This document shows positions 7,926 to 16,313 of a stretch of 64,000 nucleotides of DNA, in pieces. The DNA comes from VRUE01 sp963697805 (GTDB taxonomy: Bacteria; Actinomycetota; Thermoleophilia; Solirubrobacterales; 70-9): positions 372,001 through 436,000 of the forward strand of contig CAVOPB010000001.1 in NCBI GenBank assembly GCA_963697805.1. The letters run 5' to 3'. Within the stretch, counting starts at the first letter, position 1. Each line of letters opens with the position of its first letter. The notes below the pieces were generated by a model. It saw only the letters and a list, made by a program, of their open reading frames with translations. It made no database searches and was not told the origin of the DNA. A program made the translations under genes and the position numbers.

Positions 7926-9252
7926 CGAGCAGCTCCTCGAGGGTCTCGGCGACGGCCTCGAGGCCGGCCGACCGCGATCCCTTGACCAGGACGGTGTCGC
8001 CCGGCTCGAGCTGCGCGGCGAGCAGTTCGGCCGCCTCCTCGGGAGTGCCGACCAGCTCGTCCGGGTCGTAGGCGCGGGCCGGCTCGGCGACCCCGATAAG
8101 GGTGTCGACTCCCGCGGCCCGCGCGTGCTCGCCGAGCTCGTGGTGGTGGGCGGCGGCCTCCTCACCGAGCTCGCCCATCTCACCGAGCACGGCGATCCGG
8201 CGGCCGCCATCGAAGGTCGCGAGATGGTCGAGCGCCGCTCGCATCGACAGCGGGTTGGCGTTGTAGCAGTCGTTCACGAGGACGATCCCGCCGCCGAGCT
8301 CGAGGCGCTCGCCGCGGTAGCTGGAGAAGCCTATGCTCGCAGCGCCATCGGCCATCTCAGCGAGCGATACGCCGAGCGCGACGCCGACACCGACCGCCGC
8401 CAAAGCATTGGTCAGGTTGTGGCTCTCGGTGAACGGGAAGTGGAAGGTCTGACGCTCCGCCGGGGTCGAGATCACCGCTTCGGTCACCCCGTCCCCGACC
8501 CGGCTCTCGACGGCCTCGACGTCGCCGCCGGCGCCGAAACGCAGGAGGCTCGGGGCGCCCGCGAGATGGGGCTCGAGCTCGCCGCCGTCGACGGGGACAA
8601 TCGCGACGCCGTCGCTCGGGAGCGCCGCCAGCAGCTCCGCCTTTGCCGCCGCGACGGCCGCGACCGAGCCGAGGAGCTCGATGTGGACCGGGCCGACGTT
8701 GGTGATCACCCCGACCTCCGGGTCGGCGATCGCCGCGAGCTCGGCGATCTGGCCGTGGCCCCTCATCGCCATCTCCAGCACCAGGAACTCGGTGCCCATG
8801 GGCGCCTCCAGCACCGTGAGCGGCAGGCCGATCTCGGTGTTGAGATTCTCGCGGTTGGCATGCACCGCGCCGGGCAGGAGGGCCCGGGTGATGTCCTTGA
8901 CCGAGGTCTTCCCGACCGAGCCGGTGATCCCCACCACCCGCGCCCCCAGCGCCCGGCGCCAGGCCGTGGCGAGTGTCTGCAGCGCCGCCAGCGGGTCCTC
9001 GACCGCGAGCACCCAGCCGCCCGCCAGGCCCGCGGAGCGGCCGGGGGCGACGACCGCGCCCCAGGCGCCGGCCTCGAGCGCGGCGCTCGCGAACTCGCCG
9101 CCGTCCACGTTCTCGCCCCGCAGCCCGAAGAAGAGGTCCCCCTCTCCCGCCGCTTTGGAGTCGACCACCGCCCGCGCCGGCGACCCATCGACCCCGGTCG
9201 CGACGACCTCGGCTCCGATCGCCGCCGCGATCTCCTGCCCGCTCAGGTTCAA
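7918..9252 (-). CDS. murF: UDP-MurNAc-tripeptide--D-Ala-D-Ala ligase
   Basis: 444 residues. It adds the D-Ala-D-Ala dipeptide to UDP-MurNAc-tripeptide. The P-loop reads GSVGKTS at 111-117, the form typical of MurF, and NDCYNANPLSMRAAL is the MurF-specific block. The start codon is TTG at 9252, embedded in the murE stop as TTGA. The same 4-nt overlap geometry at other junctions in this cluster supports the choice although TTG is rare. It is followed by mraY with an 8-nt overlap. Confidence 0.96.
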   Translation of the reverse strand: MNLSGQEIAAAIGAEVVATGVDGSPARAVVDSKAAGEGDLFFGLRGENVDGGEFASAALEAGAWGAVVAPGRSAGLAGGWVLAVEDPLAALQTLATAWRRALGARVVGITGSVGKTSVKDITRALLPGAVHANRENLNTEIGLPLTVLEAPMGTEFLVLEMAMRGHGQIAELAAIADPEVGVITNVGPVHIELLGSVAAVAAAKAELLAALPSDGVAIVPVDGGELEPHLAGAPSLLRFGAGGDVEAVESRVGDGVTEAVISTPAERQTFHFPFTESHNLTNALAAVGVGVALGVSLAEMADGAASIGFSSYRGERLELGGGIVLVNDCYNANPLSMRAALDHLATFDGGRRIAVLGEMGELGEEAAAHHHELGEHARAAGVDTLIGVAEPARAYDPDELVGTPEEAAELLAAQLEPGDTVLVKGSRSAGLEAVAETLEELLDG

Positions 9253-10673
9253 AGTTTCCGCAGCTCCTCGCGCGCGACGTCGCGGTCGTCGAAGGGGACC
9301 CTGCGGCCATCCTCGAATTCCTGGCCCTGCTCGTGCCCCTTGCCGGCGACGACAACGGTGTCACCCGGCTCCGCCCGCGACAGCGCGAGGGCGATCGCCG
9401 CGCGTCGGTCGGGCTCGGCCTCGACCCCGTCGCGATCCTCGATCCCGGCAAGTATTTCCTCGACGATCGCCTCCGGCACCTCGGAGCGCGGGTTGTCGGA
9501 GGTGACGATCGTCAGGTCCGATTGCGCGGCGGCGGCCCGGCCCATCAGCGGTCGCTTGTCGCGGTCGCGGTCGCCCCCGGCGCCGAACACCGAGATCACC
9601 CTGCCGCCGGTCAGCCTCCGAGCCGCCGCCAGCACGTTCTCGAGCGAGTCCGGGGTGTGGGCGTAGTCGACGAGCACCGTGAACGGCTGCCCCTCCTCGA
9701 TCGGCTCGAACCGCCCGGGCGGCGCGCCGGCCCCCGCGAGCGCCTCGGCGATGGCGTCGCCGTCGACCCCCATCGTGCTCGCCGCCGCGAACGCCGCCAG
9801 CGCATTGGAGACATTGAAATGGCCCGGCAGCCGGGTCCGGACCTCCACGTCCCCGACCTTGAACCGGGCGCCGGTGGCGTCGAAGGTCGCGTCGCGGGCG
9901 GAGAAATCGGCCTCGGCGCCGTCGGCCGAGAAGGTCAGTGCGTCGAAGTCCTCGGCGAGGCGGCGGCCGTAGGGATCGTCGACGTTGACGATCCCGTGGT
10001 CGGGCCCGATCTCGAACAGCATCCGCTTCGCCCGGAAGTAGTCCTCCATGTCGGTGTGGAAATCGAGGTGGTCCTGGGTCAGGTTGGTGAACAGCGCCAC
10101 CTCGAATTGGACCGCATCGGCGCGGTGCAGCGCCAGCGCGTGGGAGGAGACCTCCATCGAGCAGGCCCGATCGCCGCCATCGAGCATTCGCCTGAAGGTC
10201 GCCTGCAGGTCGATCGCCTCCGGCGTCGTCCGCTCGACCTCCTCCTCGACCCCGCCGACGACCTGCTTCACCGTGCCAAGCAGCCCGCACCGGACCCCGG
10301 CCGCCTCGAGCACCTCGCGGATCAGGAATGCGGTCGTCGTCTTGCCGTTGGTCCCGGTCACGCCGACGACCCGGAGCTCGCGGGTCGGATCGCCCCAGAA
10401 GCGGGCGGCGAGCGGCGCCATCGCCGCCCGGGCGTCGGCGACCACGACCTGCGGTACCGCCAGCTCGAGCTCGCGCTCGACGACCAGCGCCGCCGCCCCG
10501 GCCTCGACCGCGCCCGGCGCGAAGTCATGGCCGTCCGTCCTGCCTCCCGGGACGCAGAAGAACAGCGTCCCGGGGCCGACCCGGCGGCTGTCGTAGGCGA
10601 GACCCACGACCTCCACACCGGGTTCGCCGACGACACGGGCATCGAGCCCTCTGATCAGCTCAGCGAGTTCCAA
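9249..10673 (-). CDS. murE: UDP-MurNAc-L-Ala-D-Glu--diaminopimelate ligase
   Basis: 474 residues. The P-loop GTNGKTTT is at 107-114. The DNPR tetrad at 393-396 is the known determinant for meso-diaminopimelate, so the wall is predicted to be DAP-type. The start is TTG at 10673. A TAG stop lies five codons upstream in frame, and there is no clear ribosome-binding site. A TAGAAT box 8 nt before the TTG suggests a leaderless internal transcript. A 32-nt gap separates it from ftsI, one of the few gaps in the cluster, consistent with a promoter there. Confidence 0.95.
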   Translation of the reverse strand: MELAELIRGLDARVVGEPGVEVVGLAYDSRRVGPGTLFFCVPGGRTDGHDFAPGAVEAGAAALVVERELELAVPQVVVADARAAMAPLAARFWGDPTRELRVVGVTGTNGKTTTAFLIREVLEAAGVRCGLLGTVKQVVGGVEEEVERTTPEAIDLQATFRRMLDGGDRACSMEVSSHALALHRADAVQFEVALFTNLTQDHLDFHTDMEDYFRAKRMLFEIGPDHGIVNVDDPYGRRLAEDFDALTFSADGAEADFSARDATFDATGARFKVGDVEVRTRLPGHFNVSNALAAFAAASTMGVDGDAIAEALAGAGAPPGRFEPIEEGQPFTVLVDYAHTPDSLENVLAAARRLTGGRVISVFGAGGDRDRDKRPLMGRAAAAQSDLTIVTSDNPRSEVPEAIVEEILAGIEDRDGVEAEPDRRAAIALALSRAEPGDTVVVAGKGHEQGQEFEDGRRVPFDDRDVAREELRKL

Positions 10674-10681
10674 CCTGGCCG

Positions 10682-10687
10682 ATTCTA
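10682..10687 (-). promoter_or_regulatory. Putative -10 box for leaderless murE
   Basis: TAGAAT on the minus strand ends 8 nt before the murE TTG, inside the short ftsI-murE gap. It matches the TANNNT pattern found before many starts in this window. No convincing -35 element is seen. Confidence 0.4.
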
Positions 10688-10705
10688 GGCTCGGCCACGG
10701 GCGTC

Positions 10706-12358
10706 CTATTCAGGCGGGACGCCGAGGTACGGGAGGGCGAATTCGGCGATCTTGCCGAAGGCCGGGGCGGCGACCGAGCCGCCGTAGATTTCGCCCTGCG
10801 GCTGATCGACGATCACGGCGACCAGCAGCTGCGGGTCCTGGGCCGGGGCGAAGCCGATGAAGGAGGCGACGTATTTCGTCTTCGAGTAGGTCCCGTTTTC
10901 GGCGACCTGGGCGGTTCCCGTCTTGCCGGCGAGGGAGTAGCCGGGGACGCTGACCTCGGATGCGGTGCCGCCGGCCGCCAGCACGCCCTCGAGCATTTCC
11001 CGGACCTGCGCGGCGACCTCGGGTGCGATCACCCGATGTCCCTTGGGCTCGTGGACGGGTTCGCTGCCGACGTCCTTGATCAGCTGAGGTCGTTTGAGGA
11101 TGCCGCCGTTGGCGATCGCCGAGTACCCCGCCATCATCTGGATCGGCGTCACCGAGAGGCCCTGTCCCATCGGCAGGTTGCCCATCGTCGAGCCGGAGTA
11201 TTCATCGAGCGCCGGGACCAGGCCCTGCTCCTCGCCGGGGAACTGGATCCCGGTCGTCCGGCCGAAGCCGAAGCGGTTGATCCAGCGGCTGAATTTTTCG
11301 CTGCCGACCTCGAGGCCGATCGTGACCGCGCCCACGTTCGAGGACTGGGCGAGGATTTCGGCGACCGAGAGCGTCACCGTGCCACGTTCCTCGGCGTCTT
11401 CGATCGTGCGATCGGCGACCTGCAGAGCCGGCGGCAGGGTGAAGGAGCTGGTCGGCGTCACGAGGCCTTCTTCGAGGGCGGCCGAGACGGTGAACGCCTT
11501 GAAGGTCGAGCCCGGCTCATAGGTGAAACCGGTTGCCCGGTTCAGGAGGTATTCCGGGTCGACTTCGGAGAGGTCGGTCGGGTCGATCGGAGGCCAATTC
11601 GCCATCGCCAGGATCTGCGAGCTGCGCGGGTTCATCACGATCGCGGTCGCGCCCTTCGGCGACCAGAGTTCACCGACTTCGCCGAGCGCTTCTTCGGTCG
11701 CCTTCTCGATCGCCGGGTCGAGGGTGGTGCGGATGTTCTCCCCGTCTTCGGCTTCCTTGACGGTGTCGAGGCGGATCGGCTCGCCGAGCGCGTCCTTGAC
11801 CACCCGGCGTTCGCCGTCGCTGCCCTGCAGCGCGCCTTCCTCTCCCAGCTCGAGCCCGGTCAGGCCCTCGCCTTCGGAGCCGACGGCGCCGATCGCCTGG
11901 CCCGCCATCTCGCCCTGCGGGTAGTTGCGCCTACTCGCCGGGAGCTGGCCGATCCCGGGCAGTTCCAGCCGTTCGACCCGCGCCGCCGTGGGCAGATCGA
12001 CCTGCTTGGCGACGTAGGAGAACCCCGATTCTTCGGTCAGGCTTTCGAGCACCTCGTCTCTGTTCGTCTTCAGGACGCGCGCAAGCTCAGTCGCTGTCTT
12101 CACCGGGTTCTTCACCTGGTAGGGCGTCGCGTAGATCGTGGCCGCGTCCTCGGAGACCGCGAGCGGGTTGCCGTAGCGGTCGAGCAGGCTCCCCCGCAGG
12201 CCGGGGACGGTGACCACTTCGGTCTGCTGGTAGGTCGCTTCGGAGGCGAGCTGGGCTCCCTGCACGCCCTGCAGCCATGCGGCACGGCCGATCACGACCA
12301 CGAAGCAGAGAAGGAACCCGGCGAAGAGGAGCCCGATCCTGCGCTCGATCGTCCGCAT
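10706..12358 (-). CDS. ftsI: Class B penicillin-binding protein (FtsI/PBP3)
   Basis: 550 residues. A basic N-terminus and a single membrane segment (about 9-26) are followed by the PBP dimerisation region (RGSLLDRYGNPLA at about 55-67). The transpeptidase domain has all three catalytic motifs: STFK at 284-287, SSN at 339-341 and KTG at 479-481. The family crosslinks septal peptidoglycan outside the membrane with FtsW. There is no C-terminal PASTA repeat, and the protein ends shortly after the transpeptidase fold. The gene starts 7 nt after the FtsL-like gene. Confidence 0.96.
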   Translation of the reverse strand: MRTIERRIGLLFAGFLLCFVVVIGRAAWLQGVQGAQLASEATYQQTEVVTVPGLRGSLLDRYGNPLAVSEDAATIYATPYQVKNPVKTATELARVLKTNRDEVLESLTEESGFSYVAKQVDLPTAARVERLELPGIGQLPASRRNYPQGEMAGQAIGAVGSEGEGLTGLELGEEGALQGSDGERRVVKDALGEPIRLDTVKEAEDGENIRTTLDPAIEKATEEALGEVGELWSPKGATAIVMNPRSSQILAMANWPPIDPTDLSEVDPEYLLNRATGFTYEPGSTFKAFTVSAALEEGLVTPTSSFTLPPALQVADRTIEDAEERGTVTLSVAEILAQSSNVGAVTIGLEVGSEKFSRWINRFGFGRTTGIQFPGEEQGLVPALDEYSGSTMGNLPMGQGLSVTPIQMMAGYSAIANGGILKRPQLIKDVGSEPVHEPKGHRVIAPEVAAQVREMLEGVLAAGGTASEVSVPGYSLAGKTGTAQVAENGTYSKTKYVASFIGFAPAQDPQLLVAVIVDQPQGEIYGGSVAAPAFGKIAEFALPYLGVPPE

Positions 12359-12365
12359 CGCGCGC

Positions 12366-12866
12366 CTAGTAGCCGGTTCCCGCGGCGGCCAGGCGTTGAG
12401 CGGCGATCCTGACGTCGTCAGGGCGGGGTTCGATGTAGCCGACGTCCTCGGCGGTCGTGGCGCTGAGGCCGAGCGCGGCGGCGTCGCTGCGGACCCGTTC
12501 GGTCGCCGAGCGCTGGGCGTCGCGGTTGCGGAGGATCGAGTTCTCGCGGTCGAGGGCCTGGATGTTCTGGTCGATCTGGCCGGAGGAAGCGGCGAAGCTG
12601 AGGGTGATCACGTTGAGGGCGACGATCCCGGCGAGGAGGACGCCGAGGACGCCGATCCAGGCGCGGCCGCGGGTCATCTGCACCACCAGGCCCGAGTCGG
12701 GGAGGCGCCCGACGGCGGTGGCGGTTCCGACCGCGATCGGGATCAGCTGCCCGCCGGGGCGCCGGGTCGGCGCCGGGCTCTTGCGCGCGGGGGCGCGCCG
12801 GGCCGGTGCCGCCTTCGCGCGCGGGGGCGCGACGCGGGCCGGCCGCCTCGCTGTCGCAGCCTCCAT
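12366..12866 (-). CDS. ftsL: FtsL-like bitopic division protein
   Basis: 166 residues: an Ala/Pro/Arg-rich cytoplasmic tail (1-40), one membrane helix at about 70-92, then a short coiled coil (about 96-125, SSGQIDQNIQALDRENSILR). This architecture and the place between rsmH and ftsI define FtsL in Gram-positive dcw clusters, though primary sequence is poorly conserved in the family. It would bridge FtsQ and DivIC and activate FtsWI. The ATG shares one base with the rsmH stop (TGATG). The basic N-terminal tail is long for the family. Confidence 0.8.
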   Translation of the reverse strand: MEAATARRPARVAPPRAKAAPARRAPARKSPAPTRRPGGQLIPIAVGTATAVGRLPDSGLVVQMTRGRAWIGVLGVLLAGIVALNVITLSFAASSGQIDQNIQALDRENSILRNRDAQRSATERVRSDAAALGLSATTAEDVGYIEPRPDDVRIAAQRLAAAGTGY

Positions 12867-13912
12867 CAGGCCACCTCCGCCGGGGTCGGGGCGATCTTCG
12901 TCGCCACCCGCAGGTGGGCCGATTTCGCGCGTGGGTTGGCGGCGACCTCCTCGGGGCCGGGAGAGACGGCGCGACGGGTCAGGAGCTCGGCTTCGGGCTC
13001 GCGGCCGCAGACGCAGACCGGGAGCTCCGGTGGGCAGACGCAGCCCCGGGCTCGATTGGCGAGGAACCGCTTGACCCGCCGGTCCTCGAGCGAGTGGAAG
13101 GAGATCCCGGCGAAGCGGCCGCCCTCGGCCAACATCCGCCAGGCGGTCGGCAGCGCCTCGTCGATCGAGTCGAGCTCGCCGTTGACCGCGATCCGCAGTG
13201 CCTGAAACGTCCGCTTGGCGGGATGGCCGCCGCCGAACCGGGCCGAGGCGGGAATGCCCGCCTTGACCGCGGCGACGAGGTCACCGGTCGTCCGCAGGGG
13301 GCGGCGCCGGACGATCTCGCGCGCGATGCCACCCGCGTAGCGCTCCTCGCCGAAGCGCCGCAGCGCAAGCGCGATCCGCGACTCGGGCCACTCGTTGACG
13401 AGGTCGGCGGCGCTGAACTCCTGGCGGGTGTCCATCCGCATGTCGAGCGGCGCGTCATAGGAGTAGGAGAAGCCCCGCTCGCGGGCATCGACCTGCATCG
13501 AGGACATTCCTAGGTCCATGTAGACCATCTCTGGTCGGATGCCTTCGCCGTGCAGGGCGTGAAGCCCTGCAGCGAATTCGGTCCCGATAAACCTGCATTT
13601 GCAGGGAACCTCTGCTGCGAACCGCTCGAAACGGGACTCCGCCGCGGGATCGCGATCGATCGCGATCAGGGTGCCGTCGACGCCGAGCTTTTCGGCGATC
13701 AGCCGCGCGTGACCACCGGCGCCGAAGGTGCAGTCGACCGCGGTCTGCCCCGGCGCCGGGGCCAGGAGCGAGGTCAGCTCGGCTGCGAGGACAGGATCGT
13801 GTTCAACGGGCATCAGCTGATGGTCAACAATGGCATCGCCCATGCTCCGCTCGCGGAGGCCAGAATTCGATGCTCGCTCCGCATGGGCTCGCATTTGACC
13901 CGAAGGTGGCAT
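12866..13912 (-). CDS. rsmH: 16S rRNA (cytosine-1402-N4)-methyltransferase
   Basis: The SAM-binding motif DCTFGAGGHARLIAEKL, MVYMDLGMSSMQVD and the C-terminal FAGISFHSLEDRRVKRF block identify RsmH (MraW). A Cys cluster (CVCPPELPVCVCG) precedes the C-terminus. The ATG at 13912 directly follows the mraZ stop (TGAATG) and has GAGAGG 9 nt upstream, giving 348 residues. Conservation begins only at HDPVLAAEL, so ATG 13843 or 13813 (315 residues) are possible alternatives. The extra 33 N-terminal residues look non-conserved. The enzyme modifies the ribosomal P site. Its place after mraZ is near-universal. Confidence 0.95.
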   Translation of the reverse strand: MPPSGQMRAHAERASNSGLRERSMGDAIVDHQLMPVEHDPVLAAELTSLLAPAPGQTAVDCTFGAGGHARLIAEKLGVDGTLIAIDRDPAAESRFERFAAEVPCKCRFIGTEFAAGLHALHGEGIRPEMVYMDLGMSSMQVDARERGFSYSYDAPLDMRMDTRQEFSAADLVNEWPESRIALALRRFGEERYAGGIAREIVRRRPLRTTGDLVAAVKAGIPASARFGGGHPAKRTFQALRIAVNGELDSIDEALPTAWRMLAEGGRFAGISFHSLEDRRVKRFLANRARGCVCPPELPVCVCGREPEAELLTRRAVSPGPEEVAANPRAKSAHLRVATKIAPTPAEVA

Positions 13913-14356
13913 TCACTCAGGCCTCTCGTTTGAGGCGAGGCCCTCGGCGATTTCGGCGGCGGAGGAGTCGAGCTCCTCCTCCTGCTTCGCCCAGGCCTCC
14001 GCGTTCCAGATCTCCAGATACTCGCCGGCGCCGATCACGACGCAGGGGCCGTCGAGCTTGGCGTGCTCGATCAGCGGCTTCGGGACCCTGATCCGCCCCG
14101 CCGAGTCGAGGGTCTCGTCGAAGGAGCCGCCGTGGAAACGGCGGCGCAGACTGCGCGCGTCCTTGCCGAACGGGCTGTGTGGGGCGAGGAAGCGGTCGGA
14201 GAGCTGCTCGAACTCGCTGGTCGGATACACCCAGACGCAGGGGTCGAAGCCCTTGGAGAGAACGATGCCGTCAGCGAGGGGCGAGCGGAACCGCGAAGGG
14301 ACCGTAAGGCGATCCTTGGCGTCGAGGCTGTGCTCGTAGAGACCGCGAAAAGCCAT
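13913..14356 (-). CDS. mraZ: Transcriptional regulator MraZ
   Basis: 147 residues with two AbrB-like repeats: FRGLYEHSLDAKDRLTVPSR at the N-terminus and DETLDSAGRIRVPKPLIEHA in the second repeat, the DXXXR-type motifs of the family. MraZ forms ring oligomers that bind TGGG repeats ahead of its own operon and, in characterised species, represses it. Matching boxes lie about 100 nt upstream. A ribosome-binding site AAAGGA precedes the ATG. It is the first gene of the cluster and probably sets dcw expression. Confidence 0.96.
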   Translation of the reverse strand: MAFRGLYEHSLDAKDRLTVPSRFRSPLADGIVLSKGFDPCVWVYPTSEFEQLSDRFLAPHSPFGKDARSLRRRFHGGSFDETLDSAGRIRVPKPLIEHAKLDGPCVVIGAGEYLEIWNAEAWAKQEEELDSSAAEIAEGLASNERPE

Positions 14357-14393
14357 TCCCCGTGGGTTCCTTTCTGCGACCTGGAAAAGAGTT

Positions 14394-14438
14394 AGGGCCG
14401 GAGTGATGAGGTGGGAGGAGCCTCACCACCCCGGCCCT
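14394..14438 (-). terminator. Strong hairpin in mraZ leader (attenuator-like)
   Basis: Arms of 18 nt (14394-14411 and 14421-14438) around a 9-nt loop. In the mraZ-direction RNA all 18 positions pair, with two G-U pairs; in the opposite direction two become A/C mismatches. The hairpin is followed in that direction by AACTCTTTTCC, a short T-rich run. It lies between the MraZ boxes and mraZ, so it would sit in the 5' leader and could terminate or attenuate dcw transcription. Confidence 0.55.
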
Positions 14439-14455
14439 TGGGCTTCAACTCGAGC

Positions 14456-14480
14456 GCCACAGTAACCCACTTCCCCCCAC
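14456..14480 (-). promoter_or_regulatory. MraZ operator: three boxes at 10-bp period
   Basis: On the minus strand TGGG begins at 14479 and 14469, and a degenerate TGGC at 14459, each exactly 10 bp apart and each preceded by G. This is the spacing of known MraZ boxes (TGGG units separated by about 6 nt). They lie about 100 nt before mraZ, supporting autoregulation. Confidence 0.75.
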
Positions 14481-14547
14481 TTTGCAACACGCCCCGGACG
14501 GAACGCCCCAAATCGCAAGGTCCGTTGCATCGACTAGATTCGCGGCC

Positions 14548-15402
14548 GTGAGCGCCCCCGAGGTTCCCGACGCCCAGGTGGACGACGCCAACGACCTGCG
14601 GGGCCCCTACTTCGGGCTGCTGATCCGCAAGCCGCTGACCCTGGGCCTGCTCGCCGCCTTCGCGATCGCGGCCGGGGTCGCCGGCCTCGCCCTCGTCGGC
14701 CCGCTCGTCGGCGCCGCCGGGCTCGGCGCCGCCCTCGTCGTCGGCCTCCTCGTCGTCTTCGGGATCGCCGACTCGCGCTCCGAAGACGCCTTCTTCGACC
14801 AGTACGCCGCCGCCAGACAGATGGCCGTCGAAGACGGCAGGCGGATGCTGCCGGCGGAGACGCCGCTCTTGAACAAGGGGGACGACCGCTACGCGTCACG
14901 GCTGCTCGAAGGCCCGCTCGGACAGGGCGTGACCGGCGTCCTCGCCCTCTACACCTACGAGGAAAAGAGCTCCGACGGGCAGGGCGGCCAGGACACCAAC
15001 AGCTACCACTACACGGTCGGGATCGCCGAGGTCCCCGAGTGCCTCCACCTCGCCCCGGAGCTCTACTGCCGTCGCCGCTTCGGCCTCCACGCCCTGGAGG
15101 GCCTCGAGGACGTCTTTCGCTCGAAAAAACGGGTCGAGTTCGAGAGCGCGGAGCTGACCGACCGCTACGAGATCTTCGCCAATCCCGATCTCCAGGACTT
15201 CAACTGGCTGCGCCAGCTCTTCTCCCCCAGCTTCATCGTCTGGCTCGCCGAGTCGGCCCCGGAGAAGTTCGCCTTCGAGCTCGTCGGCGGCCACCTCTGC
15301 TGTTACGTCAACGGCCACGAGAAGAGCGCCGCCCGGCTCGACGCGATGCGCGCCGCGACCGCCACGGTCGCCACCCGGCTGCGCGAGGAGTCGACCGAGT
15401 AA
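14548..15402 (+). CDS. Membrane protein of unknown function
   Basis: 284 residues from the GTG at 14548. The frame is open upstream to 14482, but the GTG has a TAGATT box 7 nt before it, as in leaderless genes nearby. An N-terminal acidic stretch is followed by two membrane segments (about 31-50 and 52-71). A soluble region of about 210 residues follows, with no family motif I recognise. Local features are a GQGVTGVLALYTYEE block, an acidic/Gly loop and two conserved-looking cysteines (LCCYVNG). It is divergent from the dcw operon and convergent with tadC. The charged C-terminal domain is probably cytoplasmic. No function is assigned. Confidence 0.7.
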   Translation: MSAPEVPDAQVDDANDLRGPYFGLLIRKPLTLGLLAAFAIAAGVAGLALVGPLVGAAGLGAALVVGLLVVFGIADSRSEDAFFDQYAAARQMAVEDGRRMLPAETPLLNKGDDRYASRLLEGPLGQGVTGVLALYTYEEKSSDGQGGQDTNSYHYTVGIAEVPECLHLAPELYCRRRFGLHALEGLEDVFRSKKRVEFESAELTDRYEIFANPDLQDFNWLRQLFSPSFIVWLAESAPEKFAFELVGGHLCCYVNGHEKSAARLDAMRAATATVATRLREESTE

Positions 15403-15440
15403 CGCCACCCCCTGCCCGTCGCCCTCGCCGTCGCCTCCCC

Positions 15441-15483
15441 GAGTTTGCGTCTACCTCCGCCATGCGGGGGTAAACGCAAACTC
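15441..15483. terminator. 43-bp palindrome between convergent genes
   Basis: The 10-nt arms GAGTTTGCGT/ACGCAAACTC are extended inward with two mismatches to a CAT loop. It lies between the + strand membrane-protein gene and the - strand tadC, which suits a bidirectional terminator. There is no T-run. Confidence 0.55.
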
Positions 15484-15488
15484 GGCGC

Positions 15489-16310
15489 TCAGAAGCCCGC
15501 GAGGAGGATGTCGGCGTTGGCGATCAGCGCCGCGGCGATCATCAGCAGCACCGAGGGCACCAGGACGAGGGCGACGACGAGTTGGATCTTCGGAGCGGCG
15601 CGGGCCGCGGCCTCCTCGACATGTCGCCGCTGGTCGCGGCGCAACGCTGTGGCCTGGCGGTTGAGTTGATCGGCCAGGGGAGCGCCCAATCGCCGCGATC
15701 GGTCGATCGCGGCGCTGAGCGTGGCGAGCTCGCCCCCTGGCACCCGATCTCTCAGGCTGGCGAGGGCCGTCGAGAGCGGCTCGCCGCATCCGAGCTCGCT
15801 GACGACCATCCGCAGCTCGTCGGCCAGTGGGCCACCGCCCGAGCGGGCGATCTCAGCGAATCCGACGGCGACGCTCCGCCCCGACGTCGAGCCGACCGCC
15901 AATAGGTCGAGCGCGTCGGGCAGCGCGCCGAGGAGGGAGCGGCGACGGCGGCGCGCACGGCGCTCGAGCAGGGCATCGGGGACGAGAAAGCCGGCGGCGG
16001 GAAGGCCGACCGCGACGAGGATCGAAAGCCGGCCGGGGGCCGCGGGGGCCGCCAGCCAGCCTGCGATCGCGCCAAGCGCGGCGGCGGCGAGCTTCGCGAG
16101 CAGCACCGTCGCGACCGGCACACGGGCGTCCAGCCCGGCCCGTGATAGACGGGCGGGAATCCCGAGCTCGAGCGCCGCCCGGCCGATGCTGCGGGGGGTC
16201 GCCTGGTCCAGGAGGGAGTCGAGGGGCCCTGATCGCGAAGCGGCGAGCTCGCGTCCGGCGGCGAGGACGAGGAGCACGGAACAGACCGCGAGCAGGATCG
16301 CGAATGTCAT
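15489..16310 (-). CDS. tadC: TadC-like inner-membrane pilus platform protein
   Basis: 273 residues with a type II secretion F domain: membrane segments near the N-terminus, around 75-115 and at the C-terminus. The cytoplasmic helical part carries LPDALDLLAVGSTSGRSVAVGF and ELGCGEPLSTALASLRDRVP, as in TadC/GspF proteins. With TadB it forms the membrane platform of the Flp/Tad pilus, driven by the TadA ATPase. It starts 3 nt after the tadB stop. It is the last gene of the operon, before the 43-bp palindrome. Confidence 0.88.
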   Translation of the reverse strand: MTFAILLAVCSVLLVLAAGRELAASRSGPLDSLLDQATPRSIGRAALELGIPARLSRAGLDARVPVATVLLAKLAAAALGAIAGWLAAPAAPGRLSILVAVGLPAAGFLVPDALLERRARRRRRSLLGALPDALDLLAVGSTSGRSVAVGFAEIARSGGGPLADELRMVVSELGCGEPLSTALASLRDRVPGGELATLSAAIDRSRRLGAPLADQLNRQATALRRDQRRHVEEAAARAAPKIQLVVALVLVPSVLLMIAAALIANADILLAGF

Positions 16311-16313
16311 CGC

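Noticed and set aside
15441..15483. Classical intrinsic terminator
   Set aside because: The stem is strong but not followed by a T-run in either direction, so only terminator-like is claimed.
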